NCBI RefSeq assembly: GCF_013408795.1
Contig: NZ_JACCCC010000001.1
Span: 2,976,001-3,040,000, forward strand
Origin: Spinactinospora alkalitolerans
GTDB taxonomy: Bacteria > Actinomycetota > Actinomycetes > Streptosporangiales > Streptosporangiaceae
Length of the DNA: 64,000 nucleotides
Reading direction: 5' to 3'
Part shown: positions 1 through 8,720 of the stretch, piece by piece
Layout of the letters: every line of letters begins with the position of its first letter
Position numbering within the stretch: the first letter of the stretch is position 1
The notes under the pieces: generated by a model
Database searches by the model: none
What the model saw: only the letters and a program-made list of their open reading frames with translations
What the model was told of the DNA's origin: nothing
Translations under genes and position numbers: made by a program

Positions 1-744
1 CACAACGAGACCACCGAACTCGTCGCCCTGCGCACCGACGCCCGCATCGAACCCGTGCCGGACCGGGGCCGCAGGGTGTGGCTGCACCACGGCAGCTCGA
101 TCAGCCACGGCTCCGACGCCGCGAGCCCCACCACCACCTGGCCCGCACTCGCCGCCTCCCTCGGCGGCGTGGAACTGATCAACCTGGGCCTGGGCGGCAG
201 CGCCCTGCTCGACCCGTTCACCGCCCGCGCCATGCGGGACACCCCCGCCGACCTGATCAGCATCAAGATCGGCGTCAACCTGGTCAACACCGACCTGATG
301 CGCCTGCGTGCCTTCACCTCCGCGGTGCACGGTTTCCTCGACACCGTCCGCGAAGGCCACCCCACCGCACCGCTGCTGGTCGCCTCGCCCATCCTGTGCC
401 CCATCCACGAGGACACCCCCGGTCCCAGCGCCCCGGACTTCAGCGACCTCAGCGCGGGACGGCTCCGGTTCCGGGCCACGGGCGATCCGGCGGAACGCGC
501 GAGCGGGAGACTGACCCTGGGCGTCATCCGAGACGAGCTGGCCCGGATCGTGGCGCAGCGGGCGGACGAGGACCCGAACCTGCACTACCTCGACGGCCGC
601 GACCTCTACGGTGCGGCGGACTCCGCCGAGCTGCCGCTGCCCGACCGGCTCCACCCGGACGCCGCCACCCACCGCCGCATCGGCGAACGCTTCGCCAAGC
701 TCGCTTTCGGCAACGGCGGCCCGTTCTCCGCGGAGAGCGCCTGA
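1..744 (+). CDS. SGNH/GDSL-type esterase, 5' end outside the window
   Basis: The reading frame is open from base 1, so the N-terminus lies upstream. About 247 residues are visible. Block I is GSSISHG with the nucleophilic serine. Block II is NLGLGGSALLDP, holding the oxyanion-hole glycine. KIGVNLVN sits where block III (usually GxND) is expected, with the Asn kept in a variant context. DRLHPD near the C-terminus supplies the Asp-x-x-His pair. These four blocks define SGNH hydrolases, which cleave esters of lipids or carbohydrates. The residues before block I may be the end of a beta-sandwich domain, as in two-domain carbohydrate-esterase-like SGNH proteins (inference). The substrate cannot be read from sequence. 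Confidence 0.85.
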   Translation, partial: HNETTELVALRTDARIEPVPDRGRRVWLHHGSSISHGSDAASPTTTWPALAASLGGVELINLGLGGSALLDPFTARAMRDTPADLISIKIGVNLVNTDLMRLRAFTSAVHGFLDTVREGHPTAPLLVASPILCPIHEDTPGPSAPDFSDLSAGRLRFRATGDPAERASGRLTLGVIRDELARIVAQRADEDPNLHYLDGRDLYGAADSAELPLPDRLHPDAATHRRIGERFAKLAFGNGGPFSAESA

Positions 745-904
745 GACGCCCCCGGCCCGTCCGCCCCGCATGTCCGTGCTGTTCGGGATGGTGCATCGCC
801 GGTCGGCGCAGCGCCTCGATGGCCGTGACGGTCACCGGTTCCCGGAGGTCATCCTCACGTCGACGCCCCGCCTGGAGTGTCACCGACCTCCTGGCCGAGT
901 ACGT

Positions 905-1483
905 TTAGCCGCCCACGCCAGGCGGCCCGTCGAGCACCCTGGGAACGTACTCGAGCAGCTGGAGCCGGCCGTCGAACGTGCGGCTGTCGACCAGGTCGAG
1001 GGCGATGTCGGGATACCCGTCGAAGATGCGATCCCTCCCGGTGGCGCCGGTGATGACCGGGAAGACGATCACACGGAAGCGGTCCACCACGCCGGCTTCG
1101 AGCAGCGACCGGCACAGGCTGAGGCTGCCAACGGTGCGCAGGGGCCGCGAGTCGCGCCGCTTCATGTCCTGCACGGTTTCGACGGGGTCCCCGTTGACCA
1201 ACTCGGTGTTGGCCCACGAAAGCGGTGTCTGCAAGGTGGAGGAGAACACCACCTTGGGCATCGCGGTCAATGCGGCGAGGCCGGGATCGTCGGGCATCTC
1301 GGCGGCGAATCCGGACATCAGCCGGTACGTCGTCGCACCGAAGAGGGCGGTGTGCTCGTGTTCGGCTCCCTCCTTGAGCCAGGCGAGGTACTCGGGCCCC
1401 TCCATGCCCCAGTAGCCGGGCCAGCCGTCCGCGGCCCCGTAACCGTCGAGTGAGATGATGAAGTCCACCATGAGGCTCGACAT
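905..1483 (-). CDS. dihydrofolate reductase-fold (RibD C-terminal) family reductase
   Basis: This is a 192-residue protein of the RibD_C/DHFR-like family, NAD(P)H-dependent cytosolic reductases of mostly unknown substrate. The N-terminal strand MVDFIISLDGY is the family's usual opening. MPKVVFSSTL in the middle and VGSLSLCRSLLEAGVVD with FPVITG further on are the cofactor-binding half. The ATG at 1483 has a clear Shine-Dalgarno (GAAAGGAAA) just upstream, and longer versions of the frame run through the divergent deaminase gene, so this start is preferred. It is divergently arranged with the deaminase at 1685. A second member of the family is cut by the right end of the window. Confidence 0.85.
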   Translation of the reverse strand: MSSLMVDFIISLDGYGAADGWPGYWGMEGPEYLAWLKEGAEHEHTALFGATTYRLMSGFAAEMPDDPGLAALTAMPKVVFSSTLQTPLSWANTELVNGDPVETVQDMKRRDSRPLRTVGSLSLCRSLLEAGVVDRFRVIVFPVITGATGRDRIFDGYPDIALDLVDSRTFDGRLQLLEYVPRVLDGPPGVGG

Positions 1484-1684
1484 CGGACTTTCCTTTCTTC
1501 CGCGGGTGTGCCGTGCCAGTGGTGACTGGCGGAGAGACGGAAACTCATCGCCTCGGGCGGTCCAGGCGACCAAACGGTCGCTGACGGCGGCCTTCCCGGG
1601 TCCCCGGGGATGAACGGGGAGCCGGAACCACGGCCCCATCGGCGATCTACCATGCGCTGACGACCGACTTGCGGGAGGGCATCC

Positions 1685-2164
1685 ATGGTGAACGACGCCG
1701 AACTGCACCATCTGCGCCGCTGCGTGGAACTGGCGACCGAGGCCCTGGAGGCGGGCGACGAGCCGTTCGGCTCCGTGCTCGTCGCCGCGGACGGGACCGT
1801 CCTGGCCGAGGACCACAACCGCGTGGCCGCGGGCGACCGGACCCGGCATCCGGAGTTCGAGCTGGCGCGCTGGGCCGCGGCGAACATGGCCCCCGGGGAG
1901 CGGGCGGCGGCGACCGTCTTCACCTCGGGTGAGCACTGCCCGATGTGCGCCGCCGCGCACGGCTGGGTCGGGCTGGGCCGCATCGTGTACGTGAGCTCCT
2001 CCGGGCAGCTGACGGCCTGGCTCGCCGAGCTGGGGGTTCCAGCGCCTCCCGTGCGGCCGCTGCCCGCCCGGGAGGTCGTCCCAGGCCTGGTGGTGGAGGG
2101 GCCGTTTCCCGAGCTCGCGGAGCAGGTTCGCGACCTGCACCGCCGCTTCTACGGCTCCCCCTGA
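1685..2164 (+). CDS. nucleoside deaminase (CMP/dCMP deaminase zinc family)
   Basis: This 159-residue cytosolic enzyme belongs to the zinc-dependent cytidine/guanine deaminase superfamily. The zinc site is visible as RHPEFE (His ligand plus catalytic Glu, the HxE motif) near residue 60 and EHCPMC about 30 residues later (the two Cys ligands). The opening NDAELHHLRRCVELATEAL and the GDEPFGSVLV strand are typical of the guanine/nucleoside deaminase branch. GGGAGGG lies 7 nt before the ATG. A strong hairpin follows the stop codon. The exact substrate (guanine, cytosine or another base) is not decided by these motifs. Confidence 0.85.
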   Translation: MVNDAELHHLRRCVELATEALEAGDEPFGSVLVAADGTVLAEDHNRVAAGDRTRHPEFELARWAAANMAPGERAAATVFTSGEHCPMCAAAHGWVGLGRIVYVSSSGQLTAWLAELGVPAPPVRPLPAREVVPGLVVEGPFPELAEQVRDLHRRFYGSP

Positions 2165-2174
2165 GAAGGGATCC

Positions 2175-2227
2175 ACGCCGGGGGCCGTCCCGCGGCTCTC
2201 GACGAGCCGCGGGACGGCCCCCGGCGT
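2175..2227. terminator. 24-bp perfect hairpin after the deaminase gene
   Basis: A perfect 24-bp inverted repeat with a 5-nt loop (TCGAC) begins 11 nt after the deaminase stop. The arms lie at 2175-2198 and 2204-2227. There is no U-tract, as is usual for high-GC actinobacterial terminators. Its position and length make it a transcription terminator, probably acting in both directions. Confidence 0.85.
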
Positions 2228-2433
2228 CGGTGGAGCGCGCGCCGGCTAAAGGGTCGTGGGCAGGACCGGGTGGCGCTCGAACAGGATGGTGCCGCGCACG
2301 ACGGCCTCCTTGTACAGCACCGCCGGGCGCCCGATCGGATGCTGTCACGGGGGTCGGTCATGGGGCCACACCGGCCCCTCGCCACCGCGAGCACATTCTC
2401 CCTTCGATACCGCCGTCGTCTCTTTGGTAGGGG

Positions 2434-2609
2434 GTGGGGCCCGTCCGCTCCGGTTCGACGCCGCGGGCGCGCAGCGCCTGCAACCCGTCCTGGCGGCCGC
2501 CTTCGGCATCGGCGTCCTCGGTGAGCGCCCCACCGCGAGCCAGATCGGCGGGTGCGCGCTGGTGGTCGCCGTCGTCTGGTACACCGGCCGCACGCCCCGG
2601 TCCCCGTAG
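2434..2609 (+). pseudogene. C-terminal fragment of an EamA/DMT-family transporter
   Basis: The frame contains LQPVLAAAFGIGVLGERPTA followed by the hydrophobic stretch GGCALVVAVVWYTGR and a stop. This matches the last two helices of EamA (drug/metabolite) exporters, where a Pro-Val...GE(R/P)-t..Q..G..L pattern is characteristic. Nothing upstream encodes the other eight helices, so this is a relic. It ends 23 bp before the convergent RNase H stop. Confidence 0.65.
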
Positions 2610-2631
2610 TCGGGCCGGCCCCTTCCCGGAG

Positions 2632-3135
2632 TCAGGTCTCCCGCCCCGGCCCCGCGGGAACGCGGGGTCGGGGACCGCGGGCGGCCTCGTCGCGGCCGCG
2701 GCAGGCCAGGACGTCGGCGCGCTCGTTGCCGGGATCGCCGCTGTGGCCCTTGACCCACTTCCACTCGATCTCGTAGCGCAGGGCCGCGGTGTCCAGGCGC
2801 TTCCACAGGTCGGCGTTCTTCACCGGCTTGCGCCCGGCGGTCTGCCAGCCCTTGCGCTTCCAGCCGTGGATCCAGGCGGTGATGCCGTTGCGCACGTAGG
2901 TGCTGTCGGTGTGCAGGTGCACCGGCAGCGGCCGCTTCAGGCTCTCCAGCGCCATGATGGCGGCCATGAGTTCCATCCGGTTGTTGGTGGTGTCGGCCTC
3001 ACCGCCGTAGAGCTCCTTCTCGTGGCCGCCGTAGCGCAGCACGACGCCCCACCCGCCCGGCCCGGGGTTGCCGCTGCAGGCGCCGTCGGTGTAGATCTGC
3101 ACGGCGTCGGCACCCGGTTCCGCCCGTTCGTTCAC
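2632..3135 (-). CDS. rnhA: ribonuclease HI
   Basis: This 167-residue enzyme cleaves the RNA strand of RNA-DNA hybrids. The four catalytic carboxylates are visible: Asp17 in [17 protein letters not shown], Glu55 in NNRMEL, Asp77 in HTDSTYV and Asp141 in GNERAD, with the helper His131 in VKGHSG. The length fits bacterial type 1 RNase H. The basic segment [10 protein letters not shown] is the handle region. The likely start is the GTG at 3135. An in-frame GTG at 3141 is equally possible, and the longer frame runs into the upstream monooxygenase. The last 20 residues (rich in Arg, Pro and Gly) are a non-conserved tail. Confidence 0.93.
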   Translation of the reverse strand: MNERAEPGADAVQIYTDGACSGNPGPGGWGVVLRYGGHEKELYGGEADTTNNRMELMAAIMALESLKRPLPVHLHTDSTYVRNGITAWIHGWKRKGWQTAGRKPVKNADLWKRLDTAALRYEIEWKWVKGHSGDPGNERADVLACRGRDEAARGPRPRVPAGPGRET

Positions 3136-3203
3136 TCGCACGCCGCGCAATCTATCCGTTCCGCCCCGGCCCCGGCGACCCGCGGCTCCCGCGGGCCCGC
3201 CGA

Positions 3204-4421
3204 CTACTCCAGGTACGCGGCCACCTTCTCGGGCGAGGAGATCTCCTCGGCGAACCGCATGGGGTTGTCCAGCCCGCTGATGACCAGGTCGGTGACGGCC
3301 GGATTCGTCCTCCCCGCCCGCATCAGCTCGAAGGCGTGCTGCGGGATGTCCTCCTGCTCGACCCCGGCGAGCAGGTTCGCCAGCCACGCCGTGTAGCGGG
3401 CGTAGCCCCAGTACTCGGCGAAGGCGTCCCGCATGAACCCGGCGTCGAAGGACCCGTCGCCGTGCGCGGCGATCCGGTTGAGGTAGACGTGGGCGCAGGC
3501 GGTGGAGTTGTTCCAGCTCTGCATCATGACGGGCTCGCTGGAGAGGACCACGTCGGCCATGCCCAGGACGCTGCCGCCCGAGGGCAGCTCGCCGACCGGC
3601 TGCCGGACGTAGGGGGTGATCGTCTCCAGGTGGATGCTCTGCTCGTCGACGAGTCGGGCGCCGGAGAGCTGCGCGTGCAACTCGGGCGCGTGCTCGGCGA
3701 AGACCCCGAGCAGCCGCCGGAACATCTGCTCCGGGGTCCGCCGCTCGCCGGAGAGGTCGAGCGGCCCGCCCGGCTCGGCGTACAGCGCCATCCGGTGCGC
3801 CCGGCCGTAGGGCGTCAGCGCGGGGTCCAGGCGCATGGCGCCGAGATCACCCATGAAAACGGCCTGGATGCGGTCGTGTTCGTTCAGGGCCGCCCCGTGC
3901 ACGTAGGCGTCGACGGCGACCTTGGGGCGTCCCCCGGCGGAGCGGGAGCGGTCCGGGGCGAACAGCCGCCCGAGTTCGCCGCCGCCCACGGCGACGACGA
4001 TGAGGTCGTACATGGAGGTGAAGTAGTCGAGGTCGGTGACCGTGGCGCCGTGGATGGTGACCTTGCCGCCGCGGTCCTCGAACGCCTCCAGCCAGTCGGC
4101 CATCTTGACCCGCTGGTCCATCGACACCCCGCCGCCCGGGATGTGGCCGGTGAAGTCGAGCATCGGCTCGCCCGAGTCCGTCCTCAGGTCCAGGGCGATC
4201 GACTCCACCCGCGGGGCCTGGTCACCCCAGAGGTCCAGGTCCATGCCGCGTTCGTAGGCCAGCACGCTGGGGAAGGTCAACTGGCCGGTGGAGATCGGTC
4301 CGTACCGGATCTCGTCGGAGGTCCGCCCGGTCAGCAGCGTGACGTCGTAACCCCGCTGCAGCAGGCCGTGGGCGAGGAGGAGGCCGGATTGACCGGCGCC
4401 GACGATCAGGATCCTTCGCAT
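3204..4421 (-). CDS. styrene/indole monooxygenase StyA-like flavoprotein
   Basis: This is a 405-residue FAD-dependent monooxygenase. The N-terminus [19 protein letters not shown] is a Rossmann dinucleotide-binding motif (GxGxxG), and [20 protein letters not shown] continues as in StyA-type enzymes. [13 protein letters not shown] marks the second FAD-contacting strand. The length and the absence of an NADPH site match two-component styrene/indole monooxygenases, which take reduced FAD from a separate reductase. No StyB-like reductase gene is present nearby, so any reductase partner must come from elsewhere. The substrate in this organism is unknown. Confidence 0.82.
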   Translation of the reverse strand: MRRILIVGAGQSGLLLAHGLLQRGYDVTLLTGRTSDEIRYGPISTGQLTFPSVLAYERGMDLDLWGDQAPRVESIALDLRTDSGEPMLDFTGHIPGGGVSMDQRVKMADWLEAFEDRGGKVTIHGATVTDLDYFTSMYDLIVVAVGGGELGRLFAPDRSRSAGGRPKVAVDAYVHGAALNEHDRIQAVFMGDLGAMRLDPALTPYGRAHRMALYAEPGGPLDLSGERRTPEQMFRRLLGVFAEHAPELHAQLSGARLVDEQSIHLETITPYVRQPVGELPSGGSVLGMADVVLSSEPVMMQSWNNSTACAHVYLNRIAAHGDGSFDAGFMRDAFAEYWGYARYTAWLANLLAGVEQEDIPQHAFELMRAGRTNPAVTDLVISGLDNPMRFAEEISSPEKVAAYLE

Positions 4422-4757
4422 GCATGCCGCCCTTGCTGTGGGTGTGCGGACGGACCGCGGCCCTACCGCAGGACGCGGCCAGTGGTCCGTCCGGCACCGG
4501 TCGTTCTGTGAAGCATTGAGTGAACCGAGTGAGAGGTGGTGTCCCTTTTATCACTGATCGCCGTTGCTCTTCGATGACGAGGGCGCAACCGTGCGCGAAT
4601 CGGAACCGGGGACGGACCGGATGAGCCCGGAGGAGGGCCGCGGACCGGTGGACGCCCCCGGTTCGCGCCGCCCCGGGGGCCGCGGCGGCGCGACCGGGAC
4701 GGTGCTGCCCGGGCTGTCGAAGGGCCGTGTCGCCACCCGCCGTCGCCCGGCGCCTCT

Positions 4758-5450
4758 GTGGCCTGCTCCGCCCTGTCCTTCCAGTGGCCGGACGGCACCG
4801 CCGTCTTCGACGGGCTCTCCCTCAGCATCGGCCGGGGCCGCACCGGCCTCGTCGGCGCCAACGGCACGGGCAAGTCCACCCTGCTAGGGCTGCTGGCCGG
4901 CCGGTTGCGCCCCTCCGAGGGGTCGGTGACCGTCGGCGGCAGCCTCGCCTACCTTCCGCAGAACGTCACCCTCGACACGGCACTACGCGTCGACCAGGCT
5001 CTGGGCATCGCCGAGCGGCGCACCGCGCTGCGCGCCACCGAGGCCGGAGACGTCAGCGAGGAGCACTTCGAGACGGTCGGCGACGACTGGGACGTCGAAG
5101 AGCGGGCCCTGGCGACACTGGGCTCGCTCGGACTCGGCGGCGTCGGACTGGAGCGCACCGTGGGCCAGATGTCGGGCGGGGAGACCGTTCTGCTGCGCCT
5201 GGCCGCGCTGCTGCTGCAGCGTCCCGACGTTCTACTGCTCGACGAGCCGACCAACAACCTCGACGTGGCCAGCGTGCGGCAGCTGACGAGCGCTCTGGAC
5301 TCCTACCGGGGCGCGCTCCTGATCGCAGGCCACGACCTGGCCTTCCTCGAATCGGTCGGTATCACCCGCCGGCTGCTCCTCGCGGAAGAGCTTCAGGAGA
5401 CCACCGCCGAAGAGGTCCGCGACCTGCTCGAAGCCTCAGAGGCCGGCTGA
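4758..5450 (+). CDS. single-domain ABC-F-like ATPase, probably truncated
   Basis: About 230 residues form one ABC nucleotide-binding domain: Walker A GANGTGKST, signature MSGGE, Walker B VLLLDEPTNNLD, and the H-switch in AGHD. The opening (SALSFQWPDGTAVFDGL) and the Walker B context are those of ABC-F proteins, ribosome-associated ATPases involved in antibiotic resistance or translation. ABC-F proteins normally have two such domains in about 530 residues. Here the frame stops after the first, with an unusual tail in place of the linker. It may be a decayed gene or a functional half-protein. The GTG start is uncertain. An 8-bp inverted repeat (5438-5445 and 5459-5466) overlaps the stop and may terminate transcription. 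Confidence 0.7.
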   Translation: MACSALSFQWPDGTAVFDGLSLSIGRGRTGLVGANGTGKSTLLGLLAGRLRPSEGSVTVGGSLAYLPQNVTLDTALRVDQALGIAERRTALRATEAGDVSEEHFETVGDDWDVEERALATLGSLGLGGVGLERTVGQMSGGETVLLRLAALLLQRPDVLLLDEPTNNLDVASVRQLTSALDSYRGALLIAGHDLAFLESVGITRRLLLAEELQETTAEEVRDLLEASEAG

Positions 5451-5961
5451 GGGTCCCGCGGCCTCTCGGGTCTCGAGCAGGGTGGCGCCGGCGGCCGGGC
5501 GGTCTCGGCCCCGTCCGGCCGCCGGCGTTCCCTCGGGTCCGGCGCGGAACGGACCGGCTACCTCCCTGTTCTTCTCTACGGAGTGAGGAGGAAATGTACG
5601 AGGTGGCTTTATCCGGCCGTTGCGGGGGTGGCTGCCCGCGGATGGGAAGGCCCTCTGCCTCTCAGGGGTTGCGCAAGGCCGTGGAATGTCTTTTTTGTCT
5701 GCTTCCTGTGGTTCCTCCCGCCTGCGCGTGAATCCGCACGCGTACAGGTCGTCGATCCGGACCACGAGCAGCACCAAGTCCGGAAAAGCCCTCAAAACGC
5801 GCTCCCGCAAGGCCGTACCCTGCTCTTCTGTCGGATGTCCTTCACAATTCTCTAATACGCCGCGACACGGATCGTTACTCCATGGTTATGGTGCGGCTGT
5901 TGATACTCCGGGTTTTGATCGAACTATACTGCGCCGGTAAGCGGTAAACTCGGGAGTTCAA
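5451..5961. other. gene-poor leader region of the Cys-rich cluster
   Basis: About 500 bp have no convincing conserved gene. GC content falls visibly towards the right (5830-5990 is much AT-richer than the flanks), as expected of acquired DNA. A 45-codon frame at 5594-5731 follows a GAGGAGG sequence and encodes a short Cys-containing peptide, but the spacing to its ATG is only 2 nt, so it is not called as a gene. Confidence 0.5.
5900..5930 (+). promoter_or_regulatory. candidate sigma-70-type promoter
   Basis: TTGATA at 5900-5905 and TATACT at 5925-5930 are separated by 19 bp, slightly longer than ideal. They sit 32 bp before the ATG at 5962, which has GGGAG as its ribosome binding site. Both hexamers stand out against the GC-rich background. 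Confidence 0.5.
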
Positions 5962-7131
5962 ATGGAAAGAAATGGAAAGCTATTCTTAGGATATGATGCC
6001 TCGTGCATCGACTGCTCCGACATCGCGCGGTCGATACGGCGTGGGGCCGGGAACCACATCGAGGTCGTATCGCTACGCTCCCCGCAAATGCGGAAATGGC
6101 GTCAGCAGGCTCTCGGCGACGACGCGCCGTGGGCTCCGACTCTGGTCCGAGCGACCGACGACACGGTCGAGGCGTGGACGGGATGGCAGATCGCCCCCGT
6201 TCTGTCCCGCCACCTCGACGCAAAGACCACGTGGCGTGTTCTCGGCGCACTCGGGGGAAATGCACTTGATAACAGAAAGAGGAAAGTCCCTCGCTTTGGA
6301 AGAAGCGCGTTCATTCGCGGCGCGGTTGGATCCATAGTCGGCCTCGGCGTACTGATGAAGGCGGGCCCGGCCGCCGCAGACACACCTGCCCGTTCCTCGG
6401 TGGCCAACGTCAACCCCGATGACGTTGAGGTGCTCCACAATGACCGCTTGATGGCGGCCGCCCGGCGCGGTCTCGCCACCTCGGACTTCGCAAATGTGGC
6501 TGACACGTATTCTTTGGTAAGCCCGGGCGGCGCTGCTCCTGCCTCCGCCGCCGAGCTACCGGACTCCGCTCTTCGGGAATCGGATGACGCAACGGGGGAG
6601 GTATCGCCGCCCGCCGGAGAACTCGAGGTCTACGGCGTGGAGATCGATCGAGGCGAAGGGATCACCGAGACCAGCGTGGTCTATTACCAGCACGAACAGA
6701 GTATGCTCGTGCATGTCAGGGTGCTCGATGAACCAGTCGACGGAATCAAGACGCGAGCCCACCGCCTCCACGTCGAACACGGCTCCTCTCCTGAGCACCC
6801 GTTCCTCTCCACTCTCGCGCACAGCATCAACGGAGCAGTCCCGACGCCGATCCCAGAAGGGGATCTGGATACTTTGTCCGCCGATCCATGCGGAGGCTGC
6901 AATCTGAGCTGCGGGCCCGGGAACCCGTGCGAGGAAAAGCATCTCACCGAGCAGTGCAACTGGGAGGCCACGTGGCAGTGCGTCGCCGGTTTGGGCGGCT
7001 GTGCACTATGCGTGACCTGCGGCGGCTGGTTCACGTGCATCGCCTGCGCACTGGCCTCGTGCCCCGCTGCCGTAGACGCATGCTGCACGTCCACCGACAC
7101 GCTCTGCGCGATCTGCGTCTATCCGACATAG
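5962..7131 (+). CDS. fulvocin C-related bacteriocin-type protein: thioredoxin-like head, Cys-rich tail
   Basis: This 389-residue protein has three parts. Residues 1-95 look like a thioredoxin-fold domain with a CxxC (CIDC at 15-18), a WAPTLVRA strand and a TGWQIAPVLSRHL helix. Residues 103-140 are basic and then hydrophobic (AFIRGAVGSIVGLGVLMKAG, ending AAA-D), resembling an internal export signal or membrane segment. After a polar stretch, the last 82 residues hold 16 cysteines in short C-x(2-6)-C spacings. From memory this matches actinobacterial proteins named bacteriocin fulvocin C-related. The layout also recalls halocin C8 precursors, whose Cys-rich toxin is the C-terminal part. Release of a Cys-rich peptide is inference. 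It leads a three-gene unit with the next two genes. Confidence 0.65.
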   Translation: MERNGKLFLGYDASCIDCSDIARSIRRGAGNHIEVVSLRSPQMRKWRQQALGDDAPWAPTLVRATDDTVEAWTGWQIAPVLSRHLDAKTTWRVLGALGGNALDNRKRKVPRFGRSAFIRGAVGSIVGLGVLMKAGPAAADTPARSSVANVNPDDVEVLHNDRLMAAARRGLATSDFANVADTYSLVSPGGAAPASAAELPDSALRESDDATGEVSPPAGELEVYGVEIDRGEGITETSVVYYQHEQSMLVHVRVLDEPVDGIKTRAHRLHVEHGSSPEHPFLSTLAHSINGAVPTPIPEGDLDTLSADPCGGCNLSCGPGNPCEEKHLTEQCNWEATWQCVAGLGGCALCVTCGGWFTCIACALASCPAAVDACCTSTDTLCAICVYPT

Positions 7132-7173
7132 CAGGGGCGGAAGCAAAGAATGAAGCAAGATGAGTGAATCAGC

Positions 7174-7392
7174 ATGCTAAAAAGCATTTGGAAGAACAGG
7201 GCCTATGGGGTCGCGATAGCCGGTTGCATCGTCATTGCTCTCGGAGTGAGCAACCTGGTGCAGCAGGACGCGATCATAGGCTGGCTCGAAATTGTCGGAG
7301 GCACAGTGCTCGTCGCCGGAACGATCATCAACTTTGTTCTGGAGGGGAGGAGGTCGGCGCGTCGGCGAGGGCAGGGCGAAACAGGCCGATGA
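7174..7392 (+). CDS. small two-helix membrane protein
   Basis: This 72-residue protein has two hydrophobic segments, YGVAIAGCIVIALGVSNLV and IIGWLEIVGGTVLVAGTII, followed by a strongly basic tail (EGRRSARRRGQ), so both ends are probably cytosolic. It lies 42 bp after the Cys-rich protein gene, and its stop overlaps the start of the next gene as ATGA, which implies translational coupling. Small membrane proteins beside bacteriocin genes are often immunity or export helpers, but nothing in this sequence proves such a role. No known family is recognised. Confidence 0.65.
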   Translation: MLKSIWKNRAYGVAIAGCIVIALGVSNLVQQDAIIGWLEIVGGTVLVAGTIINFVLEGRRSARRRGQGETGR

Positions 7393-8588
7393 GTACGGGC
7401 GTGCTCGTCGGTCCGGACGGTGGGCAGGAAGTCGTTCTTGCCCACCGAGCCCGGACGCGAGTCGGCCGACTGTGCTCCGGATACGCCGATCATGCGCTCC
7501 TGGTGACGGACTCGGGGCTGAATTCCGCCACCCCTCATGTGCAAGAGACGGTGGACCGGATGACGGCATCCGGAGTCCACACGGATGTCCTTTCACTGCC
7601 GTCGGATCAGACGGGAACCGTGGGATCGGCCCGCCTCGTCCGTGACCGCATGCGCATGACCGGCTCGCGTCTCTGCGTCGCACTCGGCGGCGGGTCCGCC
7701 ATAGACGCGGCGAAGCTCGCCCGCGCCGCCCACCATCGACCGTGGCTGCTCGATCGGGCCATCTGGCGGCGACCGACCGGGGTGCTCGCCCTCCCCGACT
7801 CGCGGGGCCCTGATTCCACACCCCACCTCATAGCCCTCTCGACCCGACCGGGCACCGCCGCGGAGGTGGCGTCCCGGGTCGCGCTCGCCCCGGACACCGG
7901 TACGTCGCGCCGGCTCCTGACGGGGGGATTCCTGAGGCCCACCATGGCCCTCATAGATCCGGACTGGAGCTCTACCCTGAGTCGCGAAGCGTGGTTCGAG
8001 TCTCTGAACGAGATCCTGTTCCGGATATTGGGGCCTTTTCTCATAACCCGGCGGAGCTCAAAGAGAATCGACCGCACTGCGGTGGAATGGATCGAAGAGA
8101 TCCTGGATATCGGTGCGCACCTCACGGACCATGAGTATCCGGCCGACGGCCAGCGCCTTCGGACAGCCGAGTTGAGCGTGTCGACGGCCACAGCAGGCCA
8201 CGTGCACCATTGGGCCCCGACGATGCCGGCATGGTGGTGCATCCAGAACACGGTGGTTGCGCATACCGGACTGTCCAAGGGGACGGCGACCTCCCGAGCA
8301 CTTCCGGTTCTGCTCGAAAAGATCGCAGACGGCGAGGAATCCCTTGGCTCCGCCGGTCGGCTGCGGACCATGGAGAAGTACAGGAGCTACGAGAAGTCGA
8401 TGCGGGAGGCGATCGGTGACTTCTGCGCCGCCGCCCGGAACGCCGATGCCGCCCATCACGGACGGCGGTCCGATGAAGAACTCGTCAAATGGGGGAATGA
8501 GACCCTGACGCTATGGGGGAGGCACCCCGGAATCGCGGCCTTGGGAGCCAAGGGTGTACGGGACGTCCTGCAGGAATCCGGATTCTGA
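7389..8588 (+). CDS. iron-alcohol-dehydrogenase-fold protein with degenerate metal site
   Basis: This 399-residue protein has the iron-containing ADH/glycerol dehydrogenase fold. LCVALGGGSAIDAAKL (about residues 95-110) is the NAD(P)-pyrophosphate site. STRPGTAAEVAS (about 151-162) is the equivalent of the usual T-x-G-T-G-S-E-V segment. PTMALIDPD follows as in the family. The metal ligands are altered: the expected D-x-x-x-H is E-S-L-N-E (about 204-208), and the later H-G ligand is replaced by KG in GLSKGTATS. ADH-fold proteins of this kind occur in RiPP clusters such as those for daptides (known). A role in maturing or reading the upstream Cys-rich protein is inference. The ATG at 7389 overlaps the previous stop. 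Much longer upstream versions of the frame cross that gene and are not credible. Confidence 0.72.
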   Translation: MSTGVLVGPDGGQEVVLAHRARTRVGRLCSGYADHALLVTDSGLNSATPHVQETVDRMTASGVHTDVLSLPSDQTGTVGSARLVRDRMRMTGSRLCVALGGGSAIDAAKLARAAHHRPWLLDRAIWRRPTGVLALPDSRGPDSTPHLIALSTRPGTAAEVASRVALAPDTGTSRRLLTGGFLRPTMALIDPDWSSTLSREAWFESLNEILFRILGPFLITRRSSKRIDRTAVEWIEEILDIGAHLTDHEYPADGQRLRTAELSVSTATAGHVHHWAPTMPAWWCIQNTVVAHTGLSKGTATSRALPVLLEKIADGEESLGSAGRLRTMEKYRSYEKSMREAIGDFCAAARNADAAHHGRRSDEELVKWGNETLTLWGRHPGIAALGAKGVRDVLQESGF

Positions 8589-8720
8589 CGAGAAGAACGG
8601 GACCGTCTGGTGAGGGCGGGTGCGGGTCCGGGAGTCGAAAGCTCCACCGCTTCGCCTCCGACGTCTCGGACGCGGTTCCGGCCGGCCCCGTTCCCTCGGG
8701 TCCGGCGCGGAACGGGCGGG

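Noticed and set aside
2228-2350. Minus-strand frame ending VLYKEAVVRGTILFERHPVL plus PTTL before a TAG
   Set aside because: It looks like a conserved C-terminus, but no start, no continuous upstream frame and no family could be recognised, so it is only a possible relic.
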